This document shows positions 57,633-64,000 of a stretch of DNA of 64,000 bases, in pieces. Under the pieces are notes generated by a model. That model did not search any database, was not told where the DNA came from, and saw only the letters and a program-made list of their open reading frames with translations. The position numbers were made by a program, and so were the translations under genes. Numbering within the stretch: position 1 is the stretch's first letter; the number at the start of each line of letters is the position of its first letter. The DNA lies in contig NZ_CP040896.1 of NCBI RefSeq assembly GCF_006337165.1, positions 558,001 through 622,000 of the forward strand, written 5' to 3'. The stretch comes from Hymenobacter jejuensis. GTDB lineage: Bacteria; Bacteroidota; Bacteroidia; Cytophagales; Hymenobacteraceae.

Positions 57633-58646
57633 ATGAATTCCCGCAGCATTCTGTTGGCCAACCGGCCGCAAGGCGAACCTTCGGCCGCCCAATTCCGCTT
57701 CGAAACCGCCGAAATACCGCCGCTTCAGTCGGGCGAAGTCCTGCTCAAAACGCTTTATGTCTCGGTCGATCCATACATGCGCGGCCGCATGAACGAGGGC
57801 AAATCATACATTCCGCCTTTCGAAGTAGGCGAGCCCATTTCGGGTGGCGTGATAGCGGAAGTTGTAGATAGTCAGAACGATAGCTTACCGAAAGGCACCG
57901 TAGTGTTGGGCAACCTGCCGTGGAGCGAATACACGGTTTCCAACGACAAAGGGCTCAACCCGCTCCCTACGGACGGGGCGCCCATCAGCTATTTCTTGGG
58001 CCTGCTGGGCATGCCGGGCCTAACGGCCTACTTCGGACTGTTGGACATCTGCCGGCCGAAAGCCGGCGAGACGGTTGTGGTTTCGGGCGCGGCCGGCGCC
58101 GTAGGCACGGTGGTAGGCCAGTTGGCCAAAATAAAAGGTGCCCGGGTGGTCGGTACGGCCGGCTCCGACGACAAAGTAGCGTATCTGCAACAGCTTGGCT
58201 TTGATGCAGTTATCAACTACAAAACCACTCCTGACATTGCGCAAGCCTTGGCCGAAGCCTGCCCTGATGGCGTCGATTGCTATTTCGACAACGTAGGCGG
58301 CGCCATTTCCGACGCGGTGTATGACCTGCTCAACAAGCACGCGCGCATTGCCCTCTGCGGCCAGATTTCGCACTACAACGCTACGCAAGAGCCACAGGGC
58401 CCACGGCCCGAACCCAAACTATTGAAAACCAGCACCTTGCTAAAGGGCTTTATAGTAAGCGATTACGCTGAGCGCTTCCCGGAAGGCGTGCAGGCCCTGA
58501 GCCAGTGGCTGCAAGAAGGCAAACTTCAGTTTGAAGAGACGATTACCGAAGGCTTCGACCAGATTCCGCAGGCTTTCCTGGGCTTGTTTAAGGGCGAAAA
58601 CACCGGCAAGCAGCTGGTGAAAGTAGCCGACTATTCCCGTTCCTGA
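57633..58646 (+). CDS. Zinc-free medium-chain reductase (CurA/leukotriene B4 dehydrogenase-like)
   Basis: A 337-residue NADP-dependent oxidoreductase from ATG 57633. Landmarks are ILLANRPQGEPSAAQFRFE, VSVDPYMRGRMNEG, LLGMPGLTAYFGLLDIC, the nucleotide motif VSGAAGAVGTVVGQLAK and VDCYFDNVGG. Members reduce C=C bonds of alpha,beta-unsaturated ketones and aldehydes (lipid-peroxidation products, curcumin). It follows ohr after a hairpin and precedes an aldehyde reductase, which fits a detoxification cluster. Confidence 0.9.
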   Translation: MNSRSILLANRPQGEPSAAQFRFETAEIPPLQSGEVLLKTLYVSVDPYMRGRMNEGKSYIPPFEVGEPISGGVIAEVVDSQNDSLPKGTVVLGNLPWSEYTVSNDKGLNPLPTDGAPISYFLGLLGMPGLTAYFGLLDICRPKAGETVVVSGAAGAVGTVVGQLAKIKGARVVGTAGSDDKVAYLQQLGFDAVINYKTTPDIAQALAEACPDGVDCYFDNVGGAISDAVYDLLNKHARIALCGQISHYNATQEPQGPRPEPKLLKTSTLLKGFIVSDYAERFPEGVQALSQWLQEGKLQFEETITEGFDQIPQAFLGLFKGENTGKQLVKVADYSRS

Positions 58647-58684
58647 TAGCGCGCTCCAGCGCGCTTGCATTTTCCAGATTACCC

Positions 58685-59848
58685 ATGAAAAACTTCACGT
58701 TTTATAATCCTGTCAAAATCATTTTCGGCAAAGGCCAGATTCCGACCGTTGCGAAGGAAATTCCGGTGGGCGCCAAAGTACTGGTCACGTACGGCGGCGG
58801 TAGCATTTTCAAAAACGGCGTTTACGACCAAGTAAAAGCCGCTTTAGGCGAGTTTGAAGTGGTAGAGTTTGGCGGCATCGAGCCCAACCCACACTACGAA
58901 ACCCTGATGAAAGCGGTGGCGCTGGCCAAGGCCGAAAGCGTCGATTTCATCCTGTCGGTTGGCGGTGGCTCGGTGCTCGACGGCACTAAGTTTATCGCGG
59001 CGGCTATTCGCTACGAAGGCGCCGACCCGTGGGAATTGCTGAGCCAGAAAGCCACGGTGAAAGCCCAAAGCGCGGTGCCTTTCGGGGCCGTGCTGACGCT
59101 GGCCGCCACGGGCTCGGAAATGAACTCCGGCGCCGTGATTACCCGCGAATCGACCAAGGAAAAACTCTCGTTCGGTAGCCCGCACACGTTCCCCAAATTC
59201 TCGGTTCTGGACCCCGAAACGCTGTTTTCACTGCCGCCACGCCAGATCAGCAACGGCATCGTGGACGCCTATACGCACGTGCTGGAGCAGTACCTCACCT
59301 ACCCCGTCAACTCGCCGCTGCAAGATCGGCAGGCCGAAGCGGTGCTGCTCACGCTGATCGAAGAAGGCCCCAAGGTGCTGCAAAACCCGCAGGATTATGA
59401 TGCGATGGCTAACTTCATGTGGGCGGCGACCAACGCGCTGAACGGCACGCTGTCGGCCGGCGTCGTGACGGACTGGGCTACGCACATGATCGGGCACGAG
59501 CTGACGGCGCTGCACGGCATCGACCACGCCCGCACGCTGGCCGTGGTGCTGCCATCGCTGCTGCGCTATAAACAAGAAAGCAAGCAAGCCAAGCTGCTTC
59601 AGTACGGCGAGCGCGTCTGGAGCATTACCAGCGGCACGCCCGCCGAGCGCGTCGAGGCCACGGTGCAGGCCACGGTTCGCTTCTTCGAGTCGGTGGATAT
59701 CAAAACCAGGCTTTCGGACTATGCAGTAGGTCCTGATACCATCCAACACATTGTGGAGCGCTTCGAGCAGCGCGGCCCCAAAAACCTGGGCGAACGTGGC
59801 GATATTCAGCCCCGCGACGTACAGGAGATTCTCACCATGAGCCTGTAA
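58685..59848 (+). CDS. Iron/zinc-containing alcohol dehydrogenase (YqhD-like aldehyde reductase)
   Basis: A 387-residue group III alcohol dehydrogenase. It starts MKNFTFYNPVKIIFGKGQI; NADPH motifs are VTYGGGSIFKNG and ILSVGGGSVLDGTKFIA. The metal site includes D-A-Y-T-H (GIVDAYTHVLEQYL) and IGHELTALHGIDHARTLAVV with its histidines. YqhD-type enzymes reduce short aldehydes formed in lipid peroxidation. It is 38 bases after the CurA-like gene and 7 bases before the next gene, so operon membership is likely. Confidence 0.92.
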   Translation: MKNFTFYNPVKIIFGKGQIPTVAKEIPVGAKVLVTYGGGSIFKNGVYDQVKAALGEFEVVEFGGIEPNPHYETLMKAVALAKAESVDFILSVGGGSVLDGTKFIAAAIRYEGADPWELLSQKATVKAQSAVPFGAVLTLAATGSEMNSGAVITRESTKEKLSFGSPHTFPKFSVLDPETLFSLPPRQISNGIVDAYTHVLEQYLTYPVNSPLQDRQAEAVLLTLIEEGPKVLQNPQDYDAMANFMWAATNALNGTLSAGVVTDWATHMIGHELTALHGIDHARTLAVVLPSLLRYKQESKQAKLLQYGERVWSITSGTPAERVEATVQATVRFFESVDIKTRLSDYAVGPDTIQHIVERFEQRGPKNLGERGDIQPRDVQEILTMSL

Positions 59849-59855
59849 CTCGCTG

Positions 59856-60164
59856 ATGATCACTCCCGAAAATGTTATCTGCGTTGCAGCCGAGTGGGTA
59901 GTGCAGCCGGGTCAGGAAGAAACCGTCCGCCGCTTGCTGCTGCAAGCCGCTGTGGCCGTACGCGAGCACGAGCCCGGCAACTTGGTTTATTTGGCGCATC
60001 AGTCGCCCGATGAGCCGAGCCGCTTCTTCGTCTATGAGCAATACGCCGATGACGCCGCCTTGCAAGCGCATCAGGAATCGACTCATTACCAGCAGGTTGT
60101 AGTCGGCCAGATTGTGCCGTTGCTAGCTGAGCGCAAGGTGACGTTTTACCGTTTGCTGGCGTAA
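59856..60164 (+). CDS. ABM-family antibiotic-biosynthesis/quinol monooxygenase-like protein
   Basis: A 102-residue ferredoxin-like ABM domain. Landmarks are VAAEWVVQPGQEETVRRLL, EPGNLVYLAHQSPDEPSRFFVYEQYADDAALQAHQES and the C-terminal FYRLLA. Such dimeric proteins oxidise quinols or act in oxidative-stress responses (YgiN-like). It begins 7 bases after the aldehyde reductase stop, so it is surely co-transcribed with it. Confidence 0.85.
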   Translation: MITPENVICVAAEWVVQPGQEETVRRLLLQAAVAVREHEPGNLVYLAHQSPDEPSRFFVYEQYADDAALQAHQESTHYQQVVVGQIVPLLAERKVTFYRLLA

Positions 60165-60182
60165 AACCATTTTTCACATTCC

Positions 60183-60200
60183 GAGTAAGCTTGCTTACTC
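60183..60200. repeat. Short perfect palindrome GAGTAAGC-TT-GCTTACTC
   Basis: Eight-base arms with a two-base spacer between the ABM gene and the DJ-1-type gene. It could be an attenuating hairpin or a protein-binding site. No T-run follows. Confidence 0.45.
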
Positions 60201-60221
60201 CGACCTAAACACCTCAGAATC

Positions 60222-60902
60222 ATGAACATATTAATGGTATTGACCTCCCACGATCAGTTGGGCGATACGGGCAAGAAAACCGGCTTCTGGCTGGAAGAAT
60301 TTGCGGCTCCGTATTACGTTTTCAAAGATGCCGGGGCTACCCTGACGTTGGCCTCCCCTAAAGGCGGGCAACCTCCGCTGGACCCCAAAAGCGACGAACC
60401 CGACTCGCAAACCGAAGCAACCAAGCGCTTTAAGCAAGACGCCGACGCGCAAAAAGCCCTAGCCAACACCGTCAAGCTCGACAGCATTTCGGCAGCCGAT
60501 TTTGATGCCGTTTTTTACCCCGGCGGCCACGGCCCGCTCTGGGATTTGGCAGAAGATACCACGTCGATAAAGCTGATTGAAACGCTGTTTGCGGCAGGAA
60601 AACCGGTGGTGGCGGTGTGTCATGCGCCCGGCGTGCTGCGCCACGTAAAAGCCCCAGACGGCTCACTGCTGGTTAAAGGGAAGTCGGTTACGGGCTTCAC
60701 CAACACCGAAGAAGCGGCGGTACAACTAACTGACATTGTGCCTTTTCTGGTGGAAGACGAGCTTAAAAATGCCGGTGGCAACTACTCGAAAGTTGGTGAT
60801 TGGCAGCCTTACGTGGTAAGCGCAGGCAACCTCATCACGGGCCAAAACCCGGCCTCGTCGGAGCCAGCCGCCGAAGCGCTGCTCAAGCTCCTGAAAAAAT
60901 AA
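60222..60902 (+). CDS. DJ-1/PfpI-family protein (Hsp31/glyoxalase III-like)
   Basis: A 226-residue class I glutamine amidotransferase-like protein. The start MNILMVLTSHDQLGDTGKKTGFW, conserved Glu25/26 (WLEEFAAPYYVF), FYPGGHGPLWDL and the nucleophile elbow C133-H134 (VAVCHAPGVL) match the Hsp31/HchA-like subgroup. Members detoxify methylglyoxal or repair glycated proteins. It ends the run of redox and carbonyl detoxification genes that starts with ohrR. Confidence 0.9.
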   Translation: MNILMVLTSHDQLGDTGKKTGFWLEEFAAPYYVFKDAGATLTLASPKGGQPPLDPKSDEPDSQTEATKRFKQDADAQKALANTVKLDSISAADFDAVFYPGGHGPLWDLAEDTTSIKLIETLFAAGKPVVAVCHAPGVLRHVKAPDGSLLVKGKSVTGFTNTEEAAVQLTDIVPFLVEDELKNAGGNYSKVGDWQPYVVSAGNLITGQNPASSEPAAEALLKLLKK

Positions 60903-61043
60903 GCGGGCAGGGCAAATCAGCCGATCCTTTCCGGCGGATTGCCGTAGTATCAGTAACCTCGGCCGCAAGATCGGCCAGGAAATTGCTTAGTACTTTCTAC
61001 AGTGCCTTTTTGCAGGATTAGCCCCCTGCCGAATGGATGAGCG

Positions 61044-61088
61044 CAGCCCCGGTTACCCTTTAGTGGGTGGCCGGGGCTGTTTGTTTTC
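61044..61088 (+). terminator. Rho-independent terminator after the detoxification cluster
   Basis: CAGCCCCGG (61044-61052) pairs with CCGGGGCTG (61071-61079), with an inner ACCC/GGGT pair, and is followed by a T-rich run. It lies about 140 bases past the DJ-1-type gene. Confidence 0.85.
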
Positions 61089-61110
61089 GACACATGATTA
61101 CGGTTATAGA

Positions 61111-61160
61111 ACCAGAAAGGTCCATTATATAAGCAATTGACTATTAATTACTTATATAAT
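61111..61160. repeat. AT-rich palindrome (ATTATATAAG / CTTATATAAT)
   Basis: Ten-base complementary arms ATTATATAAG and CTTATATAAT flank a roughly 18-base AT-rich loop that itself has AATT/AATT pairing. The right arm reaches into the last codons of the recQ gene. It may end recQ transcription or belong to the dispersed AT-rich palindromes. Confidence 0.45.
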
Positions 61161-63067
61161 AAGCCTTCGTCTGTATAGCGAAGCTCGCCTAAGTCCACCA
61201 ACTCACGGATCAATTCCGTGACGGCGGCGGCTTGGCTGGGCACGAAATGCGTCAGGACTTCGCGGGGCGTTTGCGGCTGCGCTTTTACCAGCGCCACCAA
61301 CTGCTCGCGAAGCGGCAAAGCGGGCGGGGCGGCGTGCTGTTTTTTGCGTGCTAAGCAATAATCGCAAATGGCACAGGCAGGCGCGTTTTCCTCGCCGAAA
61401 TACTCCAGCAACAATTGCTGCCGGCAGCGCCCACCGGCCGCGTAGCTGATCACTGCCTCGGTTTTCTGCAAGGCTAATTCGCGTGCTGCCTTCAGGCGCG
61501 GCTGGTCGAGAGGCAGTTTGTCGGCGTCGAAGCGCGGCGTGGTGAACAGCGCCTGGGGCGAATCGTGGCGCGGCTGGTAGTGAATAATGCCAGAGCGGTG
61601 CAAAAACAGCAGCATCTTGCGCACATCCACCACGCTCAGCCGCAGGTGCGTGGCAAGGCTGTTTTCGGAGATCGTTTGGAAGCCCGCGAAGATCTCACCG
61701 CCGTTCATGCGCAGCAACGATTTGATCAGCTTATCGTGCTGGGCATTAGCCACTTGAAACCGATACAGATCGTTGTGGTCGATGGGAATGTGCACGCGTG
61801 CCGGGGTGGTCACGGCTTCGTTTACCTGCACGAAACCGGCCCGTTCCAGCGTGCGCAGCGAATTGTGCACATCCAAAGGCTTGACGCGGTACGTTTCGGC
61901 AAAGGGCTGAATGTCAAAGTCAAACGCCACCAGCTCGCCGCCACCCACGGCCGTCCGCGAAAAGTTAGCCAGCGCTTGGTACACGCGCCGTACCGTGTCC
62001 AGGGGCGGATGCGCCTGTTCGGTGCGGCGGCGCAAGTCGCCCGCATCGTGTGGCCCGACGAGCAGCACAGCAAAGGCGTATTTCTCGTCGCGACCGGCAC
62101 GGCCGGCTTCCTGGTAGTAGGCTTCCAACGAATCCGGAGCTTCTAGGTGGGCCACCAGCCGCACGTCGGGCTTGTCGATGCCCATTCCGAACGCATTGGT
62201 GGCCACAATGATACGCGTTCGGTTCTGCATCCAGTCCTGCTGGGTACGGTGGCGCAATTCGGCGGGCAAACCGGCGTGGTAAGCAGCAGCGGCTAACTGA
62301 TGCTTTTGTAAAAAAGAGGCCGTTTCCTCGGTTTGGCGGCGCGTACGGGCATACACGATGCTGGTTTTGTCGGCTCCCACGCCGCGGATAACTTCCAGCA
62401 GGCGGCGCAGCTTGTCTTCGGTTTGCAGCGCCGAATACGACAGGTTTGGGCGGGCAAAGCTTTGCTGAAAAACCTTGTAATTGGCACGGAAATGCAGCTT
62501 TTCAACAATATCCTGCCGGACCTGCTTCGTGGCCGTAGCCGTGAGCGCAATGACGGGCACGTTGGGCACCAACTCCCGCAGCTCGGCGATCTGGAGGTAA
62601 GGCGGGCGGAAATCGTAGCCCCACTGCGAAAGGCAATGCGCCTCGTCGATGGCCAGCAGATTGACTTTCATTTTGGCGACGCGCACCCGAAACATCTCCG
62701 TCAGCAGGCGTTCCGGCGATACGTACAGGAACTTCACCGGGCCGTAAACGCAGTTGTCGAGCGTCTGGTCAATTTCCTGGTGGCTCATGCCGGCGTACAC
62801 CGCCTCGGCCCGAATGCCGCGTGAGCGCAGCCGCTCAACTTGGTCTTTCATCAGGGCAATCAGCGGCGACACGACCACACAAATGCCATCGCGCGCCATA
62901 GCCGGCACCTGAAAGCAGATGGATTTGCCGCCGCCTGTGGGCAGCAACGCCAGCGTATCCTGCCCGGCCAGCACCGACCGAATAATATCCTCCTGCATCG
63001 GCCGGAAAGCCGAGTGTCCCCAATGCTGGCGCAGCAGGAGCAAGATATCGTCGGTGGGTAAAGGCAA
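61148..63067 (-). CDS. recQ: RecQ-family ATP-dependent DNA helicase
   Basis: A 639-residue SF2 helicase. Walker A is LLPTGGGKS (43-49), the DEAH box is at 141-144 (AIDEAHCLSQWG), motif III is ALTATAT, and motif VI lies in YYQEAGRAGRDEK. The RecQ zinc site has the C-x-n-C-C-C pattern (GGRCRQQLLLEYFGE, then CAICDYC), followed by a winged-helix region. No clear HRDC domain is visible at the C-terminus, so it is the shorter form. It unwinds DNA during recombination repair. It is transcribed alone, leftward. Confidence 0.95.
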   Translation of the reverse strand: MPLPTDDILLLLRQHWGHSAFRPMQEDIIRSVLAGQDTLALLPTGGGKSICFQVPAMARDGICVVVSPLIALMKDQVERLRSRGIRAEAVYAGMSHQEIDQTLDNCVYGPVKFLYVSPERLLTEMFRVRVAKMKVNLLAIDEAHCLSQWGYDFRPPYLQIAELRELVPNVPVIALTATATKQVRQDIVEKLHFRANYKVFQQSFARPNLSYSALQTEDKLRRLLEVIRGVGADKTSIVYARTRRQTEETASFLQKHQLAAAAYHAGLPAELRHRTQQDWMQNRTRIIVATNAFGMGIDKPDVRLVAHLEAPDSLEAYYQEAGRAGRDEKYAFAVLLVGPHDAGDLRRRTEQAHPPLDTVRRVYQALANFSRTAVGGGELVAFDFDIQPFAETYRVKPLDVHNSLRTLERAGFVQVNEAVTTPARVHIPIDHNDLYRFQVANAQHDKLIKSLLRMNGGEIFAGFQTISENSLATHLRLSVVDVRKMLLFLHRSGIIHYQPRHDSPQALFTTPRFDADKLPLDQPRLKAARELALQKTEAVISYAAGGRCRQQLLLEYFGEENAPACAICDYCLARKKQHAAPPALPLREQLVALVKAQPQTPREVLTHFVPSQAAAVTELIRELVDLGELRYTDEGLLYK

Positions 63068-63147
63068 AGCAGTGCAGGGGTTGGCCGGACTACGAAGGTA
63101 CTGCCGCTGCGTGGGAAACTGAAGCCGTAACGCGGACCCTTTACAAA

Positions 63148-63182
63148 CAAAAAGCCCGGCTCCTACCGGAACCGGGCTTTTG
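63148..63182. terminator. Bidirectional terminator
   Basis: AAAAGCCCGG (63150-63159) and CCGGGCTTTT (63172-63181) pair around a 12-base loop with partial inner pairing. It lies 23 bases past the stop of the leftward gene at 63205, in the gap before recQ. Confidence 0.85.
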
Positions 63183-63204
63183 TATGCTGAAATAAGAAGG
63201 TTGC

Positions 63205-64000
63205 TTAAGCAGCAGCCGACTCGCCGTTCTCACGGTCGTCGATTGCTTTCTTCAGCTTCGCAATAGCTTGCGTGGCACGCTCCTCGTCCAGACGGTTGAT
63301 GTTCAGCAACATCTTGGTCTTCTCCTGACGCGTGATCACCGGATGGTTGAGCAAACGGATGATCTCTTCCTTCTGCGGTGCCGTGGCGTACGCAACGGCA
63401 GTGGTAGCAGGAGCCTCGGCAGCAGGCGCAACAGGCTCAGCGGGCACGGCTTTCATGGCAGCAGGCTGCGCAGCTGGGGCAGCAGCCGGCGTCACAGCAT
63501 TGGCACTCACCTTCGCATCGGTCGAGTTGCCGCCGTACTCCATCTCTTCAGCCGGAGTAGGCTCGTAACCAGCGGCCCGGATAATCCAAGCCAGAATGTT
63601 GCGGTATGCTTTGCCGATAGCGCGCGTTTGCGCCATGCTCATGATGGCAAACTCCTGGTAGAACTTCTTGCCCGACTCTTTATTCGAGCAAATAGCAAAG
63701 CCAGCACCTACGGTATGGCCCGAGCGCAGGTCAAATAGCGTGACCTTGGCTTGGTACTTTATTTCTGTTTCGGTCGAGACGTTGATAACGTGGTCCACGA
63801 TGGGCACAATGCCCAAGCGCGAGCCGGCGTACTGCCAGCCTTCCACGTTCACATAGTCTTTGCCTTGAACCGAGGTCGAAAGTTTATTCTCCTTAATGAA
63901 CTTCGCCAGGTCCTTAGCCAGATCCAGCGTCTCATCGGAGCGAGCAATGTCGTAGCTCTCCACTTTGTTCTTCCGAACCTGATCCTTGGTGTTTTTGGTT
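63205..64000 (-). CDS. ERF/annealase-like protein of unknown role (5' end outside window)
   Basis: At least 264 residues; the frame stays open through the right edge, so the start is not in the window (a GTG at 63963 is internal). The N-terminal domain includes VQGKDYVNVEGWQYAGSRLG, VTLFDLRSGHTVGAGFAICS and MAQTRAIGKAYRNILAWIIR with AAGYEPTPAEEM. The S-M-A-Q-T-R-A run resembles a motif I associate with phage-type single-strand annealing or ssDNA-binding proteins. Then comes an Ala/Pro-rich linker (about 90 residues) and a small helical tail. A role in recombination is a guess from this motif. The neighbour is recQ. Confidence 0.6.
   Translation of the reverse strand, partial: TKNTKDQVRKNKVESYDIARSDETLDLAKDLAKFIKENKLSTSVQGKDYVNVEGWQYAGSRLGIVPIVDHVINVSTETEIKYQAKVTLFDLRSGHTVGAGFAICSNKESGKKFYQEFAIMSMAQTRAIGKAYRNILAWIIRAAGYEPTPAEEMEYGGNSTDAKVSANAVTPAAAPAAQPAAMKAVPAEPVAPAAEAPATTAVAYATAPQKEEIIRLLNHPVITRQEKTKMLLNINRLDEERATQAIAKLKKAIDDRENGESAAA

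Overview
The window comes from a Bacteroidota genome, most likely an aerobic Hymenobacter-like member of the Cytophagales. The signs are: high G+C coding DNA (roughly 60 percent by eye) with AT-rich intergenic gaps, a SusC/SusD pair under an ECF sigma/FecR couple, other TonB-linked outer-membrane proteins, two proteins with C-terminal type IX secretion (T9SS) sorting domains, LytTR/LytS signalling, weak Shine-Dalgarno signals, and promoter-like TAnnTTTG boxes close to start codons. The genus is an inference from gene content.

Positions 1-5243: after the first bases of a leftward gene comes a rightward five-gene cluster for non-phosphorylative catabolism of L-fucose or a related 6-deoxy/L-sugar: 2-keto-3-deoxy-L-fuconate dehydrogenase, diketo acid hydrolase, fuconolactonase, L-fucose dehydrogenase and an L-galactonate/L-gulonate 5-dehydrogenase-like enzyme. 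The L-fuconate dehydratase is not in the window. A small unknown protein follows. Positions 5338-7083 hold a strikingly AT-rich GT39-like membrane glycosyltransferase gene, probably acquired.

Positions 7341-18132: a polysaccharide-utilisation locus: ECF sigma factor, FecR anti-sigma, SusC, SusD, a LamG lipoprotein, a GH130 lipoprotein and a FucP-like permease. The permease links it functionally to the fucose cluster. Positions 18133-20365 hold small unknown proteins, including two tandem paralogues, and a secreted DRGH nuclease.

Positions 20443-28832, all leftward: a secreted beta-propeller/phosphoesterase, a glycerophosphodiester phosphodiesterase, a TonB-type outer-membrane barrel, a LytTR regulator and its LytS-type kinase. 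The kinase gene is split by a -1 frameshift at a T7A7 tract. Positions 29148-37608: a flavin monooxygenase, a three-subunit periplasmic aldehyde oxidoreductase (PaoABC type), a PRISE-type reductase, a tiny unknown gene and isocitrate dehydrogenase.

Positions 38071-46010: a formylglycine-generating enzyme facing an arylsulfatase it could activate, a large secreted FG-GAP/malectin protein with three tandem malectin copies, and a serine hydrolase. Then come a tRNA-Met(CAU), a HAD phosphatase overlapping a site-2 protease, a membrane protein, phosphoglycerate kinase, a 906-residue tandem D-Ala-D-Ala ligase with a PASTA protein behind it, and a T9SS cargo protein. Positions 56147-60902: rhodanese, then ohrR-ohr with a visible operator, then four redox or electrophile detoxification genes. 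The window ends with RecQ and a truncated gene resembling phage-type single-strand annealing proteins.
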